The translations under genes were made by a program, and so were the position numbers. DNA of 64,000 nucleotides from Corbicula japonica (lineage: Eukaryota; Mollusca; Bivalvia; Venerida; Cyrenidae). The DNA is taken from positions 4,047,130 through 4,111,129 of the forward strand of contig JAZAYU010000008.1 of NCBI GenBank assembly GCA_038501625.1, in the 5' to 3' direction. The notes beneath the pieces are model-generated. The model was not told the DNA's origin. It ran no database searches and saw nothing but the letters and a program-made list of their open reading frames with translations. This document shows, piece by piece, positions 1-15,100 of the stretch; the stretch's first letter is position 1, and each line of letters opens with the position of its first letter.

Positions 1-56
1 TGGCTAGTTTCAACTTGATTTCTACAATTTTAGTGTATTCTTAATTAAAATAATAC

Positions 57-156
57 CTGATGCAAAGCCACTATCTCCAAGTAGCAGTTTCATGTTTTGC
101 TGCAACATTTTATGAACTGAAAGTTGTTCATCATCAGCATCATCTTCATCATCATC
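57..156 (-). CDS. SYCP2: SYCP2 exon 31 (last exon in window)
   Basis: Donor CAG then GTATTA; 100 bases, phase 0 in, phase 1 out. DDDEDDADDEQLSVHKMLQQ is followed by NMKLLLGDSGFAS. The acceptor (TTAAAAAAG) is weak, so the 5' end could be slightly different. The gene continues left of the window towards the expected C-terminal coiled coil. Confidence 0.65.
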
Positions 157-3100
157 CTTTTTTAAGACAAAACAACAGATATGACGACAAAGATTATTCT
201 TCATTTTCCAAAAATCTCACTCCAAATGATGGTAATTTATGACAATCGTCAAAATGTAACAAGTCTCTGACCTCTGATAGTTGGTTCCAAAATAATTCAG
301 GTCACCATCAATACAAACAAACAGTGAAAGTTTGAGGGCAGACTTATTAAAAGGCAACTATCATAAAACCTAAGTTAAATTCCATAAAATTTTAATATAA
401 AGATTATATATCTTAAAAACTTAAGCTAAATGCATATATTAAAAACAAAGTTAAGTTTAAATGTTATAATAAAATAAGAACCTGAATGAACTTTTGAGGA
501 GTCTTCATTTTAAAACCAGACAAAGAAAGGTTTCTGATATCATCATCTTCATTGTCACTATCACAACAACTCTGAAACACAAACAAGATGGGTCTTCAGT
601 TGAACACTTGTGTCGCCCTCTCGTACTTTGTCAGAATAAAAAATCTAAGTACAAACAGGGGCAAAACTCCATTTAATGTGACCTTGGACTAAAGAATTTG
701 ACAGCATCATGACTGTGTTGTCATAAGTAATATGCTTTGAAAGTTTGATGAGAAATATTAAGAAATGGCAAAGTAATAGCCAGTGTTAGGTTTTTTGAAG
801 GCCTGACAAAGCACTCCATATGTATTGACTTTTCTTTGAAAGGGCAACAAAATTCAATAAAATTTGATGGAAATCTGATGTAAATAATATGATGTGAGTT
901 TTATCCTAATTTGAACTGCCTTGGAAACTGCTAAACAAATTAGAAACTAGGAAGTGTTTAGATGTCTGAAGCCATTAACTGAAAGAATTTTGTATAACAC
1001 TATTGCTTGTAAGCATACTAGAACTTTGAAGTGATAATGGACAACCGTTTTTAAAACCCTGCTTTTTCAAGCTCCTTTATTAACTATTGATAAAGAAAGC
1101 TCCCATATGTATATTCATTATTAACAGTACAAGCAGTACAAGAGTTTCAAGCTTCCTTAACCCTTTATTCGTTGTTTACAGCTTATATATCCCATGTGCG
1201 TCCATTGTAGATCCCTATCAGCATGCACATCTGTGCAGTCTGATCTGGATCTAAACTGTTTGATTTAAGAATATTCCCAGTAAACACCCGACTTCAGAAC
1301 AACGTTGGATTTAGGTTGGATTTTGGTTGTGACGTCGGCGACCTAAATGCAATGTTTATCCGACGTCAAAAATGCGACGTCGGAAAATTACGTCAGATAG
1401 ACATCAGTTTTTGGTCAGATATTTGACATCTTAACCTACTAGGAAAAAAATATTTTCTAATAATTAAATTTTTTTTCCAAATTATCTATACATATGCATA
1501 AATTTAATTTAAAAAAAAATTTACTTCTAAATTTGAATGGTTTGCTGTGCAATGGAAGAGATATTATCGAAATGTGTGCAATCGAATCTAAATGTAAACA
1601 ATCCGCGCCATTTTGAACAAAAAAACAAAGAACAAAATCGCCAAACAAACATCGAAGGGGAAAAGGGATTATTTTATATATGCCAGGTGAAGGATTAAGC
1701 AAGTATGTAATTTCGTATTCATAGTTTGTTTTTAAATTCAAGTTTTTGCTTAAATCTTGTCGAGATTCATGCCCACTACATGTGGAGTTTGTTTCATGAA
1801 ATGCGTTTCGTCCCAAAAAAGTCTTGCTACTGGGGCTGTTCTTATGATTTTCGATGTCAAATGATTCCTGGGTTCGCATTATGCTGACCAATTATTGACC
1901 AATGTAGATCCCATTCAGACTTCATGGATGTATACTGGTTGCATGTGGGATATGTCATATAATATGAGTAAAGGTTTTAATTTCTTGTTTATTTTCTTAC
2001 CATATTCAAAGAGACATTATAACTTTCTTGAGTCTGTTCCACTTCAATATCATCTTCTGAAATAAGTAATTTCAACACAGAATTATTATGAAACTAGATA
2101 TGACATATGCATAGGACACAGATGCCCTCACTCTCAGTTGTCATTTGCCACAGTACACTTTACTTCAGAATTACAAGATAAAGACCTTTTTTTCCAGTAA
2201 TTGCAATTATAGTTAGATGGTTTTAAATGAAGTTGATTTTCCATTATATTTGTTGAAAACTTTCAAGGAAAAAGATGACTGCAATTCACAAAATTTAATA
2301 TGAGTGCAGTTTGACATGTTAACAATAGTTTTTGAATACTTACTAAATGTACTGAAATATATAAGGGGCCATAACCCTTGTTGAAATTGGAATGGCCAGA
2401 ACAAAACCACAGGTGCACAACTATACATGATGGTTAACATACTTGTAAAGTTCCATGATTGTGGCTCTCATACTTTTTGAGTTACGCGCAACACAATATT
2501 ACATGGTAAATGTATTATACTGAAATACATAAGGGGTCATAACTCTGGTTTAAATGGGTGTGACCAGAAACAAAATCCCAGGTGCACAACAACACTGATG
2601 CTCCACCTGCCTGTAAAGTTTCATGACTGTGGCTGTTATACTTTTGGACTTGCATAACTATAGGAACTATGAGATCTAGTTCCACCTTAGTTTCCTATAA
2701 GATTCATACTTCATGTTGTAAGAAAAAAACAACAAAAAAACTAAAAACTCAAAACAAAGTGCTGGAGAACTATACATGCACACAGAGCTCTTTAACCCTT
2801 TCCTCCATAGATAAACCTTTATTGCGTGGGCGAACAGTGTAGATCCAGATCAGCCAGCACATCCGTGCCATCTGATCAGGATCTGCACTGTTAGCTTTTT
2901 GATTCTTTAGGTTATTTCTGACCAAAAGGCGACCAGTGCAGATCCTGGATGTGCCAGCTGATCTGGATCTACACTGGTCGCACATGCGTAAAAATACATA
3001 TTTATGGAGGAAAGGGTTAAATAATTCATTATTTATAATAATCATTTTGTAACTTGTTTCATAGATGACTGGCACTTACAGAAACTTTAAATGTTACTCC

Positions 3101-6100
3101 TCTTACCATCAGAATGTTTCTTTCTTGCATTCTTCTTTGGAGAGGCCGGTGTTTCAATGAGATCTTCAGCATCCTGGAAGATTCTGGCTGACTTTAAGCT
3201 GGGTGTTACTGCTGGTGTATTAACTGATAAACTAGGAATAGTAAGAGGTGTGTCTATCAGTGACAAATTATCCTTCTGCCAGACAGGTTTCTATAAAAAA
3301 TAATGAAATAATAACTTTTATTGTAAATGGCATAAGTATTTATTTTCTACTTTTTCCATTACAAACATTAACTGATTTTTCCTACTCAATCAACTCATAA
3401 GATTGAACACTCTTGGTCAAAAGGTTCTTAAGAAATTAACTAGAAATGGATGAGAAATGGATGAGACATTTACATCCCCTGTGACCTTGACACAGTGACC
3501 CTTAAACAATAGGAGTCATTTTCTCAAGGAGCCCAATCATCCTAGGAAGTTTGAAGAGTGGGACATAGGGTTCATACAAATTATTAAGCAGAAACAGATT
3601 TGACCTTAAAGGTTCATTTAACCTTGGCATTTGACCCCCAAAACAATAACAATCATTTACTTGTTAACCCTTCATATATATGCAGTTTATGCATGTGTGA
3701 CCAGTGCAGATCCAGATCAGCCTGCACATCCATGCTGTTTGATCAGGATCTGCACTGGTTGCATTTTGGTTAGAAATAACCTAACAAATAAAAAACCTAA
3801 CAGTGCAGATCCTGATCAGACGGCACCGATGTGCTAGCTGATCTGGATCTACACTGTTTGCCCAGGTAATAAAGGTGTCTTTATGGAGGAAAGGGTTAAG
3901 TCCAATCTTCTTATGAAGTTTAAAGACATTGTACTCTCATCTAAAGCAGTAGAAATTACAAGTTTATGACTTGCATAGTTAAAACAGGTGTATATCAAAC
4001 CAAAAAACTCTGTTTTCATAAATATTGCAAGGTTTGCATGGCAATGTTTTTCATTTTCCTTTATCAATATTCACCTATCACTGTAGTCATCTGAGAGCTC
4101 TATTAGATACCCCATATCTCTTTTTATTGTCATTATCATTACTGCATGCACTTTTATGGGATCATGGAGATAAAGACAGAATGCCACTGAAGTTTGCAAT
4201 AGCTTGGAAGAGAGGAGTTACATTTTAGGAACCCCTAATGAACACATTTTAAAATAAAGAAAATGCATTCCCATACTGCATTTGGTTGTAGCTGTTTAAT
4301 GTATTCTTCATCCATTGATTCTTCAGTCTGTGAGTCCGTTTCAATGATTCCTTTGACTGTCTTGTTTGTCTTGTAAGTCTTAGCGGACTTCTTTATTCTT
4401 GGCATCTTCTTCCGCTCTAAGATCCAGCTCTTCTCACTGTAACAAAAAGTGAACTTTAGACCTACTGTATGTGTATTTATTACGTGCTGTAAAATTTTCA
4501 CTATCATACCAGAATACATCTTTGTTAAGTGACTGATTAAAAATTCAGAGAATAGTTTGGAAAAAAATCCTCAGACCAAGTATTAATGCAGTACACAGTG
4601 ATAACTGAAATCATCATTATCCTTATATGACTAAGGAACTGATGTAAACTGTAGACAATAATTTGCTGCAGAGATTTTTCTTTTACTGCATAAATAGCAC
4701 TGTTGTTCATTATAAATGATACAAGCTCAGACCGCGAATCAAACCAGCATCTACACATTAACAGCCTCCAGCCTACATGTATGAAGCCCAAGCTCACTAA
4801 CAAACAACCAAGATCTTACTAAACAAAAAAACCAAAAAGGAGCAAAACAAAGTGATCAATCATTAATGACTTTATCACAAAGCATGCTATTGGACATAGC
4901 TGTGTTAATATCAGTCTAGCAAAAGCAACTACATGTAACAACCCAAGTTCAAATTTTAAATCAAATTTTACCTTTTACTGGTCTCGTTGCGACTACTATC
5001 CAATAAAGATAAAGAGTCAATACTCTGAAATGAATTTAAAACAAATACTTAAGTGATGGGTAATGAAAATGTAACAATATTTTATAGCATTCAACAGGGT
5101 ATGCAAAACATCTGGGTTGTTTATGGTAATATGTTCTTGCACACCACAATTTTAATGATGATGACCTGTGAAAATAAAATTATCATTTTCTTTAACAATT
5201 TCCAAAACACTGTTACTACATTGTTATAAACAGATGAACACTGATAATTACAGGAGACTATTGTTGAAAAAAAGAATTTTGTAAGAATAGTAATAAATGT
5301 GTTACCTGATAAGTTTTCTTATCCAGGTGTCAAAATAAATCACTTTCAACTCAAATAAATCCAAAAGAATTAATTACAAAATCCAGTTTAATGTTCTCTC
5401 CAGGGTCAACCAGTTTAACTAAATATGCAGAGTTTCAAATCTGTTGTTTAAGCAGTATGTAAGCTATGAGCTTTAACATCGGTTTGCATGCAAACTTTAA
5501 CTTAGAATTCTACACTGAAAAAGGGCAATAACTGGATAAAAATAGAAGTCAAGTTAAGGTTCATGAGATAAATCTTGGGGATATGATGATGAACAAGTGA
5601 ACCAAGTTTAAAATCTGTAGCAATAACACCCTGTTAGATGTCACTTGGCTGCACACAAACTAAAAGCGTGACAGCGACCCTGATGCTGACAAAAAAGTGA
5701 GGAGAATAGCTCAACATATTCTTGGATTAATCAAGATAATAAAAATGTTATTCTAAGTATTACCAGTTTCGAGGATCTTTCATTACATCCATCATCTTCA
5801 ACATAGTCTTCATCACTATTAAATAAAAAAAATAATAATTTATTATTAAAACTGATTATAGTTGTTCAGTGAAACAACAACAGCAACCATTTTTCAGAGC
5901 TCTTCAAACAGCAAACTGCAAATCTAACAAAACAGTCTCAAATTACAATCATCTAGCTAAAAAATTATTGAACTCGCTGAAACTGCAAGGGGAAGTAACC
6001 GTTGTAAGGAGTTTGCCAAACTCCAGCGAAGTGATCTATCTTTGATGCTACTTAAACTGGTTTAAAGCATGTTAAAGAGAAATATATTATGAAAATCATG

Positions 6101-9100
6101 ATTATTATTTTTAAAAAGGTATGCAATTATGAAGTTTTTATTAAAAACAAAACAATGATCAATCTTAAATTATGTCTTATAAGAATGAAAAACAAAAACC
6201 AGCAAAGTATTTGGCACCGTTGGCCTCTGTGACTGCCTTTTTTCTGTATAAAACAAAACAGGTTATTAACAATAGGATGTTACTTAGTCCTTTTGTACAC
6301 CAAACAACTCTGTAGCCTTCAATCTAATTTAATTTTTATAGTCTGCCATGCTAGATTATTAAAAAGGATATCAACTATATATTTCTCATGTTTTCAGCAA
6401 ATCTAAACTAAATAAAAATTCAGTTATTCTTTTATAGCTGTGGTAATAATTATACCTAACAGAATGGTCTCTGTAATTGTCTGACTTCTTTTTTCTGTTC
6501 TTTTTCTTCTCCTGTAAAAATACTGCAACATAAGTTACAGTTACATAAGTACTGAGTGATCATAAGCATGAAACTGTAATATAAGATCAACTGAGCTGCA
6601 TCATGTGAACATATCTTTGGTGATAGACAGAATAGCAATTCTCTTTGGAATTCCCATTATTATTAGACGATACAGGTTTTCATAATGATTACTTTCATTT
6701 ACTGCTACATGCATAATAAGCAATGTTGTCTGCTCATCAAGTTCTCTAGGCCACATTTTCACATGACAGAGCTCTGTTTTTCTGTTAGGTGTTCTGTGAG
6801 ATAAGTGTTTATACAAGTTGCTAGTCAGGGTTTAATTTCTAAAAACTTGCCTGTTAGAATATCACCATCAAAATTAATACCAGAATTCTGTATTCCAAAC
6901 CTGACTGTGAAGACAGGTTTAAAATCCCAGTGGCATTCAAGTGACCAACTACAGTGTATTTCAAGTGACTCTTTTGAGTAGTTTATTTCTTATGGTTTGC
7001 AGATAAAACATTCACTTAGGATGCGTAATATTTCACATCACTGATGACAAGAGAATATTTATTGGTTACACAATTGTTTTTCTATATCTGTGTCGTCTGG
7101 TCAGGATCTCCACTGTCCTTATTAAAAGTTTTTAGGTTATTTCTGACCAAAAAGCTGCCAGTGTAGATCCAGATCAAATGGCTTAGATGCCAGCTGATCT
7201 GGATCAACACTGGTCAAAAATGCCCAATAAAACCCGAATATTAGAAGTAAAGGATCAAATGAATAAAGTTGAGAGCCTTACAGCATACTTTCAGAATTGA
7301 ATTCTCAAATTGTTTTATTAAATGTTGAAATGTAAATAATGAACAGCTTTCTTGAAAAACTAATCGTGTAATCCAGTAAAAAATCAGGAATTCATTAATC
7401 TTTAACCAATCTCTCTAACTGATTTCTAAACCATTTATTTCAAAGTTACAAAACTTGATTAGTTATTACTGATATGAAAGCATCAGTTGGTTGTGTCAGT
7501 CACAGAGAACTAAAATGTTCTTACTTGCTTGTTTCTTTTAAGTTCTTTTTCTGCATCACTATCTGTAAATGTAGAAATGTTTTTAAGCCACTTATAAGAG
7601 TAAATCCAAAACTTATTATATGACACAATTCATGTTCTTACCCTTAATTGTCATACTGTCTTGAGCTCTGGAATGGATATTCAGACTTGCTGCTAAAACC
7701 ATTAACTGTGAAAAACATTGACTTTTTCCAGCTTTTTCTTTAAATTTGTGACAGCTCTGTTTGACTTTTTGTCTGAATTTAACCCTTTCCTCCATACCCT
7801 TTTTATGCATGTTCAACCGGTGTAGATCCAGATCAGCCAGCACATTCGTTTGGCCTGAAATAACCTTTTATAGCAAAAAGTTAACAGTGCAGATCCTGGT
7901 CAGATGGCACAGATGTGCCAGCTGATCTGGATTTACACTGTTTGCCTTTGCCATAAAGGGGTATATATGGAGGAAAGGGTTAACTATCACTACCAGAAGA
8001 AATCACTTATAAGAGGAATTAACATTTTTTCCAAAATGTATTCATAATGACAGTTGTGTTCTCGGTAATTGTATGTAAATATATTTATTTTTGAGACATT
8101 TTAGAAAGCTTGTTTCCAATATATTACAAGTTCTGTAATAAAACTACAATAAAACAATTATTTACCAGATTGTAAAGACCTTGCTGACTGTGGTGTTTTG
8201 ATGACACTAATGTTGAGAGGGTTGTAGTGCTTTCTCCTTGCAGATCCTATCTTAGGTGTACTGGAAACGGATCCAGTTATACAAGGGGTCTATAAACAAT
8301 GTATAATTTCATACATTCAAAGCTTTTTAATCATGCTTGAAATTAAAAAACAACATATCAATAACTTTTGAAAATAAGTAAAAACCAGTATTCAAATGAA
8401 AAGGAATAAACAAGTAGTGACATCGAGTATAAAGCTTTAGAAGGCTAGTTTACTATCAAGTCTAGTCACAAGTACTTGGACTTTATTCTATGGAATATGT
8501 TGAAGAACTAGTTTACGTTGCTCTGCACATTAATAAGCTTCAGTGATAATCTAATTAATAAATTTTAAAGTTGCAATTAAATCGAACAAGGAAACTATTT
8601 TCATATCAAACCAACATAAAGTAAGATTATTTGAAGCAAGGCATGTAGGCATATAATGGTTAGTTCCCTTAGTGCATGTACCTTAATTTCGGTATCATCA
8701 CTTTGATCTATGGCAGATATATTCAAGCTTTTGTCCAGTCTGCCTCTGCCAGAAACAATATCCTGTAATCAGAATGATTAAAGTGAAAAGTTGAAATGAA
8801 AATGAGTTGCTGCTACTGGTATGTTACTTTGAATAGTTTTATTTTTAGATTTTTTTTAAATGGAAGGATAAATTTAAGTTGCTAGGAAATAGGAAAATGA
8901 CTTAAATTTGTTTAACTGACTAATACTTGGTATTATAATAAATTCACAGACAACAATGTTGTTTTATCTTTCAAAGACATGTTTAAGGGTCCTTTTCTGG
9001 CCAGTATGTCAGTGAGCTATATAGGCTTAACAGAGCTCTAGTGTCAAGTTTGGTCAATTTCAGCTAATAAATGGGTGATCAGTATCACGAGATGCAACTA

Positions 9101-12100
9101 CAATCATCCAGAACACAAAATGTATAGTCCAGAAAACATACTGATCAGAAAAGGACCTCTGAACAGGTGTTTGTGTTATCTTTATTGATTTCTGCAAACA
9201 TATATTCAGTTATTACCTGTAAAATGATACTGAAGTTTTTAAGAGTATAGTTTTCAAACGATTCATCAAGGGATTCAGCATTATGTTCTATTTCCTTTGC
9301 TCCCTCACCAGAAGAACTTGGGGATCTGATTGAATCATCCTCTATAGTTCTGTTAACCTGAGTATAAAACACATTTTAAACTACACATGTACATCATTTG
9401 ACCCTTCACTTCATATATATATGACTTTATCACATGAGCAAACAGTGTAGATCCACATCAGCCAGCACATCCATGCCGCCTCATCAGGATCTGCACTGTT
9501 TGCTTTAAAATTCTTTAATATTTCTGACCAAGAACTGAAAAGTGTAGATAGAGATCACGCCCCATGATTATAAAACTTTTTTTGTGTTTAATTCTGTGCT
9601 CAAACTTTAAATGTCCTGAACACTTACTGTCTTCATAAATAAGAAATAACTATCTCTTCAACAATTGTTTATTGAGAACAGGTATTTCATATTTTCAGTT
9701 TAAAATGTTGTATTATATAAAGCTAAATGAAAAGAAGCGACAAAATGATCATGCTCAAATAAAGATAAGCATGAAAAATGTTTTTTAATCACTGGACCTT
9801 AAGCTATAAAGGTCATCCATGAGAAAATGATTAAATGTCTGATTATGTATAAAAGCTTTATTTTATATTTTAAAATAAATGGATTTTGTACATTTTTTAA
9901 CAATTTTTTAACTGAAACATGATTTCATTTATATAATTAAAGAACCTGCTTTTTCATAAAAATAAATTTATTTCAAAAAGTATTTATTACTGTATTGTAA
10001 ATTTAGAGAGAACATTTTCTGTCTGCTGAAATACAATGTATATTGTATAAACTGATATATCATAAAAATGGCAAGTTAAGAATATTTATTTCCAGTGTAC
10101 ACATTTTATTCTGTAGCTAGAGTTTGTACCTGGCTAAATATCTTACTTTTTGTTTAGTGCTCCTCTTCTCATTTTTATCTTCAGTGCATATGATGTCATC
10201 TGGTTTATCTTTGACTCTGTACCATTTATTGGTCCGTTTGTCCTGAACTAGACTTGTCAATTTGTTTTCAGTTGTTTTCGTCTTAGACTGCTTTACCTCA
10301 TCTATAGAAATTTCTTGTGAATGTTCATCTGAAAAACTACTGTCCACATTATCACAATACTGATTAGGAGTACTTTTCCTACTTCTTTTCGTTTTTTGAT
10401 TCACCTCTGCTTTTGACATTTCTTCTGGATACTTACTGTCATGCACCAAGCAGTCATTAAGATAACTGCTTTTATCTGATTTCTTTTTAGATTTTTTCTT
10501 GCTTTTTTTGTCTATGTCAGTTGATGAATGGTCATCTGCATAATTTTGTATTAGCATATCATATCCAAAAGATCCATTTTCACAGCTTGTTATTTCGTCT
10601 TCCGTGTTATGTTTACCTTTCTCTGACTTTGACATTTCCTCTGAACAAGTATGATTATCATCAGAATCATTAAAATATCTTGTTTTTTCCAACTTTTTGT
10701 TTCTGCTTGACTTATTTTCTTCCTCAGTAGATTTGTTCTTGCTCTTTTTATCAAGATACGTTGGTAAGTGTTCATCCATGTCATCTCCTATGCTATCATA
10801 TTCAATAGACCTATTATTATTATTATTCATTTTCTTGTCACTTTTCTTATGTTTTTTATTAAGCTCTTTTGAAATGTCATTTCTTCCAACTCTTTCAGAT
10901 GCCATAGATGCATTGTCACACTGTGCTTCGAAATCATATGGATCATATGCAGGCGCTGCTTTCACAAACATATCACCATACTTTCTGCCTATGTTTCTCT
11001 TAACATTTGTTTGAGACTTTGTGTATGACATCTGGAATATCATGTTTTTACCTTTAGCTTCAGAAACTGTTTTAATTTTTTGCTGACTGACAGATAAACC
11101 ATCTTCATGTTCCATGCACTCAAAACTCTGTTCTACTGAAAATGACAAATCATGTTCCTTTTCCTTCCCAGGCTTGTATTTCTTGTTTTTTGGCTTTTCA
11201 TTATCTTTAGAGTCATATACAGGAACTAACTGCAAATCTGTTTTTTTCGGACTGGAATCTTGATCGCTGTCTTCTGAGCTAACTTTTGGTATGTTTTTGA
11301 ATTTTTGGTTTCTCTTACCTTTATTGTTCGACTTTCTACAACTTCGATTTTTTTCATCATCAGAGGTGTCATGACTAATGGAATTATTATTTTCTTGTTT
11401 TGAAAGTTCTTGCTTTGATAATGTATCACTTAGATCTGTCTCTTTTTGCAGACGATTTTTTTTAGATTTTATTTCTCTTTCTTTTTTCCTGACAGAAGAC
11501 TCTCTTTTCTTCTTTGGTTTTGACCAATGACCAACTTCCATTTTGAAGCGCCTGGCATTGTAACTATCATCACTTTCAATATAGAGCGAGTCAGAATTAA
11601 CTGAATCCTCAGAAATAGGTGAATGCGGTTCTTCAGATCTAGAGAGCTCAGCTGTTTTGTCACTCTTATTCACCAGCTGTGTTTTATTGTGTTCAACATC
11701 AGATATGGAAGTATTTTGCACCTCAAGACTTTCCGTTATCTCTTGAATTATTTCGGTGTTACTCAAGTTATCAGCATCTAAATCACCTTGGCCAAATTTA
11801 TTGTGTTTAATTTCAACCTGTTCAGGTGAAGTATTTTCAAAATCATCCTGTGATTCACTGTTAGGAAGATCAAAAGAAACTCTAGATTTTGATCTCTCTT
11901 GCGCTTCTTTTATCCCAGTCTGCTTCATCTTTTTCAAACTTGATTTCAGTTTACATGCTATAACTTCAGACTTTGCTGGACTGTTTTCTGGTGTTGTAGC
12001 ATTTTTAGGCAGCACTGGCTGTGTTGAGTTCTCTTTTCTTTTGTCAGTGGATGATGTAGAATCATTTTTACTGAAGTCATCTTCTTCACTGTAATTAATA

Positions 12101-15100
12101 TTTTTATCTCTTGTTCTTAGAGATTTTCTGCGCCCTTTGCCAACACTAACATCATCAGCTTGGTCTCTGGATGATGTCTCTTCAATAATTCGTTTCTCTG
12201 TTTTAGTTGCATTTTTAGATGTGGTTTTCTGCAGTTTTGTCTTTTTATCTTCTTGTTTTTCAATCATTTCAATTTTCCTATTATTCTTTGGCAATTTGGT
12301 ACCCTCCTCTTTTTTGTTTGTTTTTGTCATTTTCTTTCCTTGAATACTGTTACAACGTGCATCAAAGTCAGGGTCAGGTTCAGAGAATTTGTAGATGTCT
12401 ACAGAATCATTTAATATTTTATCTTTTGGCAAGTCTTTCCTACCTGTATCCCTTCTCTGTCTAATTTTGACAGTGTCTATGTTATTGTTGCACTCCCCTG
12501 AATTCTCCTTATCTTCTAAATCACAGAGTTCTCTTAAAGATTGATCAACATCAGTAAATGTTCTCTTGTTTGCACCATGTTCAGTCGCTGAAGCAATTTC
12601 TGGTGTATCTTTTGTTTTTACCATCTGATTTTTGTCAGATACTTCTTTAGTGGAAATTTTGTTCTTGACTTGTTTTTCAGTTTTAGTTTTCTTGCTTGTT
12701 TTACTTCTTGTCTTTTTAGTGACTGTGTTTTCATTATTACAATCACTTATATCAAGTTTTGAATTCTGATCTGTCATTGCTGGATTATTCATTGCTTGCT
12801 CACTTTCATAACTATCTGGAATACTGTCAACAGTTCCATCTACACATAGAGATTCAAATCCAAAGCTGTGATCTTCAACAGATTTGTGTTCTGAAGCTGT
12901 TTTCTTGAAATTATTAACTCCACAAATCCGAGATGTATTGTTTGTATCATCCTTTTTACAGACCTCTGCTGATTCACTAAAATGATCTTTGCTCTGGTCT
13001 TTATTTTTGTCTCTTGTCAACTTCTTTTTTTTCTCCATAACCATCATATTGTCAACGACCTTGGTGGCCTGATGAGCAAACAATTAAATAAACAATTTAT
13101 TTCATGAAATAGACAAACTATCTTGCAGAAGTTAATTCACCTATGCAATTTGTATGTGTTTATTCAAATGAGAACTTCAAGGGGCTAGGGCGACGTTGTT
13201 TCACCATAGAACTATAAAACCCCTTTCACAATATGCTTTGCCACTGTCAGACCTTAGTGGTCCTCTCTCAGGTTCTCTATTTGTTAAATGTTTGTGACTT
13301 TTTTTTTTAAATTTAACAATTTTATTTTTTCTCTCTATATTTTGGCTGTGTAGTGAGGCTGCATTTTCTGATTGTGGCTTTACCCGCTAAGCCTGTTTCT
13401 TTTTTTTTGCAGACAAAGATTTTAAAAACTTATCTCATATTGCAAGATGAAAGCAGTGACTTGTTTACAAAAAAACAATTATTGTTTATTATTTCTGATT
13501 CTATGATATAAAAGCACTTTCCACGATAAATATATTAATGTGCTAATATGTTGTCCTGTGTTACCCCAGTTAGGTCCAAGTCCTCTTTTTGAACGTTTGG
13601 CTGATCACAATGGTCCAGTTCAGATGTTACAGATGTGTTATTTATTGTTGACCTGGACTCATCAATACCAATACCACTGTCGTCCAAATGGTCAGCGGAT
13701 TTGCTGCAAGTATGAGAATTTTATAGAAAAATTTAATAAAAGGTCAGATATGATCTGAACCACTCACATAAAAAATTGACTTAACAGCATGAAAAACATA
13801 CATCGGGTGGGTGGATATTTCTGATTATTAAAAAAATCACATTATATCAACAAACTTTGGGTAGGTGGGTTGGATCTTATTTTTTAATTAACCAAGACAA
13901 ACTGTATTTGTTTGTTCATACATGTATGAAAACCTGTTAAGGCAATGGAGAGGGTGTTGCACCAAGTATATGGTTAAAATCCTCAGTTGCAAATTGTTTT
14001 GCCTCTGACCAGAAGGTGGTATCAACGCGGTTCTCAATTTTTTAATTGTTTGTCATGTCTATTTACTAACTGATCATATCTTAAACGAATGCTTTATTTT
14101 TCTCTCTGCTTTTTGGCTCTGTGGAGAGGCTGTTGCTCCTTAATCATTGGCCATTCCTGGTATGCTTATTTCACCTTTTCTTTTTCCTCAATATCAGGTT
14201 AAAAACACAAAAGTTTTAAGGTGCCAATTTTTTCTTTAATCTGATCTACTTGCCTAAGTAACAAATGTTGAACTATTTATATAGATAAGGTTCATTCATG
14301 AGACATTCAGTTTGTACCTAGCTTTAACTTTCTTTGCTGTATAGACTTCTGTGATTTCTTCAACAGGAGGGAGAGAATCAGGAATCACCACATCTGGTTC
14401 ACAAACATCTGTATGTGCAAAAACAATCAGTTTTTAATAATATTATGCTTGAAAAATTCAAGTAAACCACATATTCTAGGAAGTAACATACAGTCAAAAC
14501 ACGTTATTATGTTATTACAAAATAAAGTTGAAACATATGCAAAGTATGACACAAGCAAACATAACCAGCTAATCATTCTTTATAATGAATAATGTCATAA
14601 GAGCCATCTTACTGAACTATTCAGAATTAGGTGTGTGGCAACAGCCAAAAAAGGGCTGGGAATGTCTGGAGATGGAGGTTTGAAAAAGATGAGAACTATC
14701 CAAGTATCTCAATCCGGTTAACAATGTTTATAAAGCTTTAAACTCTATAAATACCATATATTTTTCTTTTGCTTGAAAAGAATCTCTTGCTATTAACCCT
14801 TTCCATAATAGATCCATGCCTTCTGATCAGGATCTGCACTGGTCGCTTTTTGGTCAGAAATAACCTAACAAATCAAATAGCGAACAATTTGGATCCTGAT
14901 CAGATCGCACAGATGTGCCGGCTGATCTGGATCTAAACTGTTCGAACTGGCAATTAAGGTGAATCTATGGAGGAAAGGGTTAAAGTCATTGATTATATGT
15001 AATTACCTGTATGATTACTATTGTTCTCTTTTTCAGATGTCTTTGCAACAACTGTGCTTTCTTTAGATTTTTTGGCAGGTGGCGTAACTGTCACTACTGG

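Noticed and set aside
2770..3837. Open frames reading SADPDQ... as small proteins
   Set aside because: They fall exactly on palindromic MITE copies and recur wherever the MITE does.
10697..12464. Plus-strand frames opposite the giant exon
   Set aside because: Shadow frames of a K/S/D/E-rich exon; hydrophobic and Ser/Phe-rich composition follows from the reverse strand.
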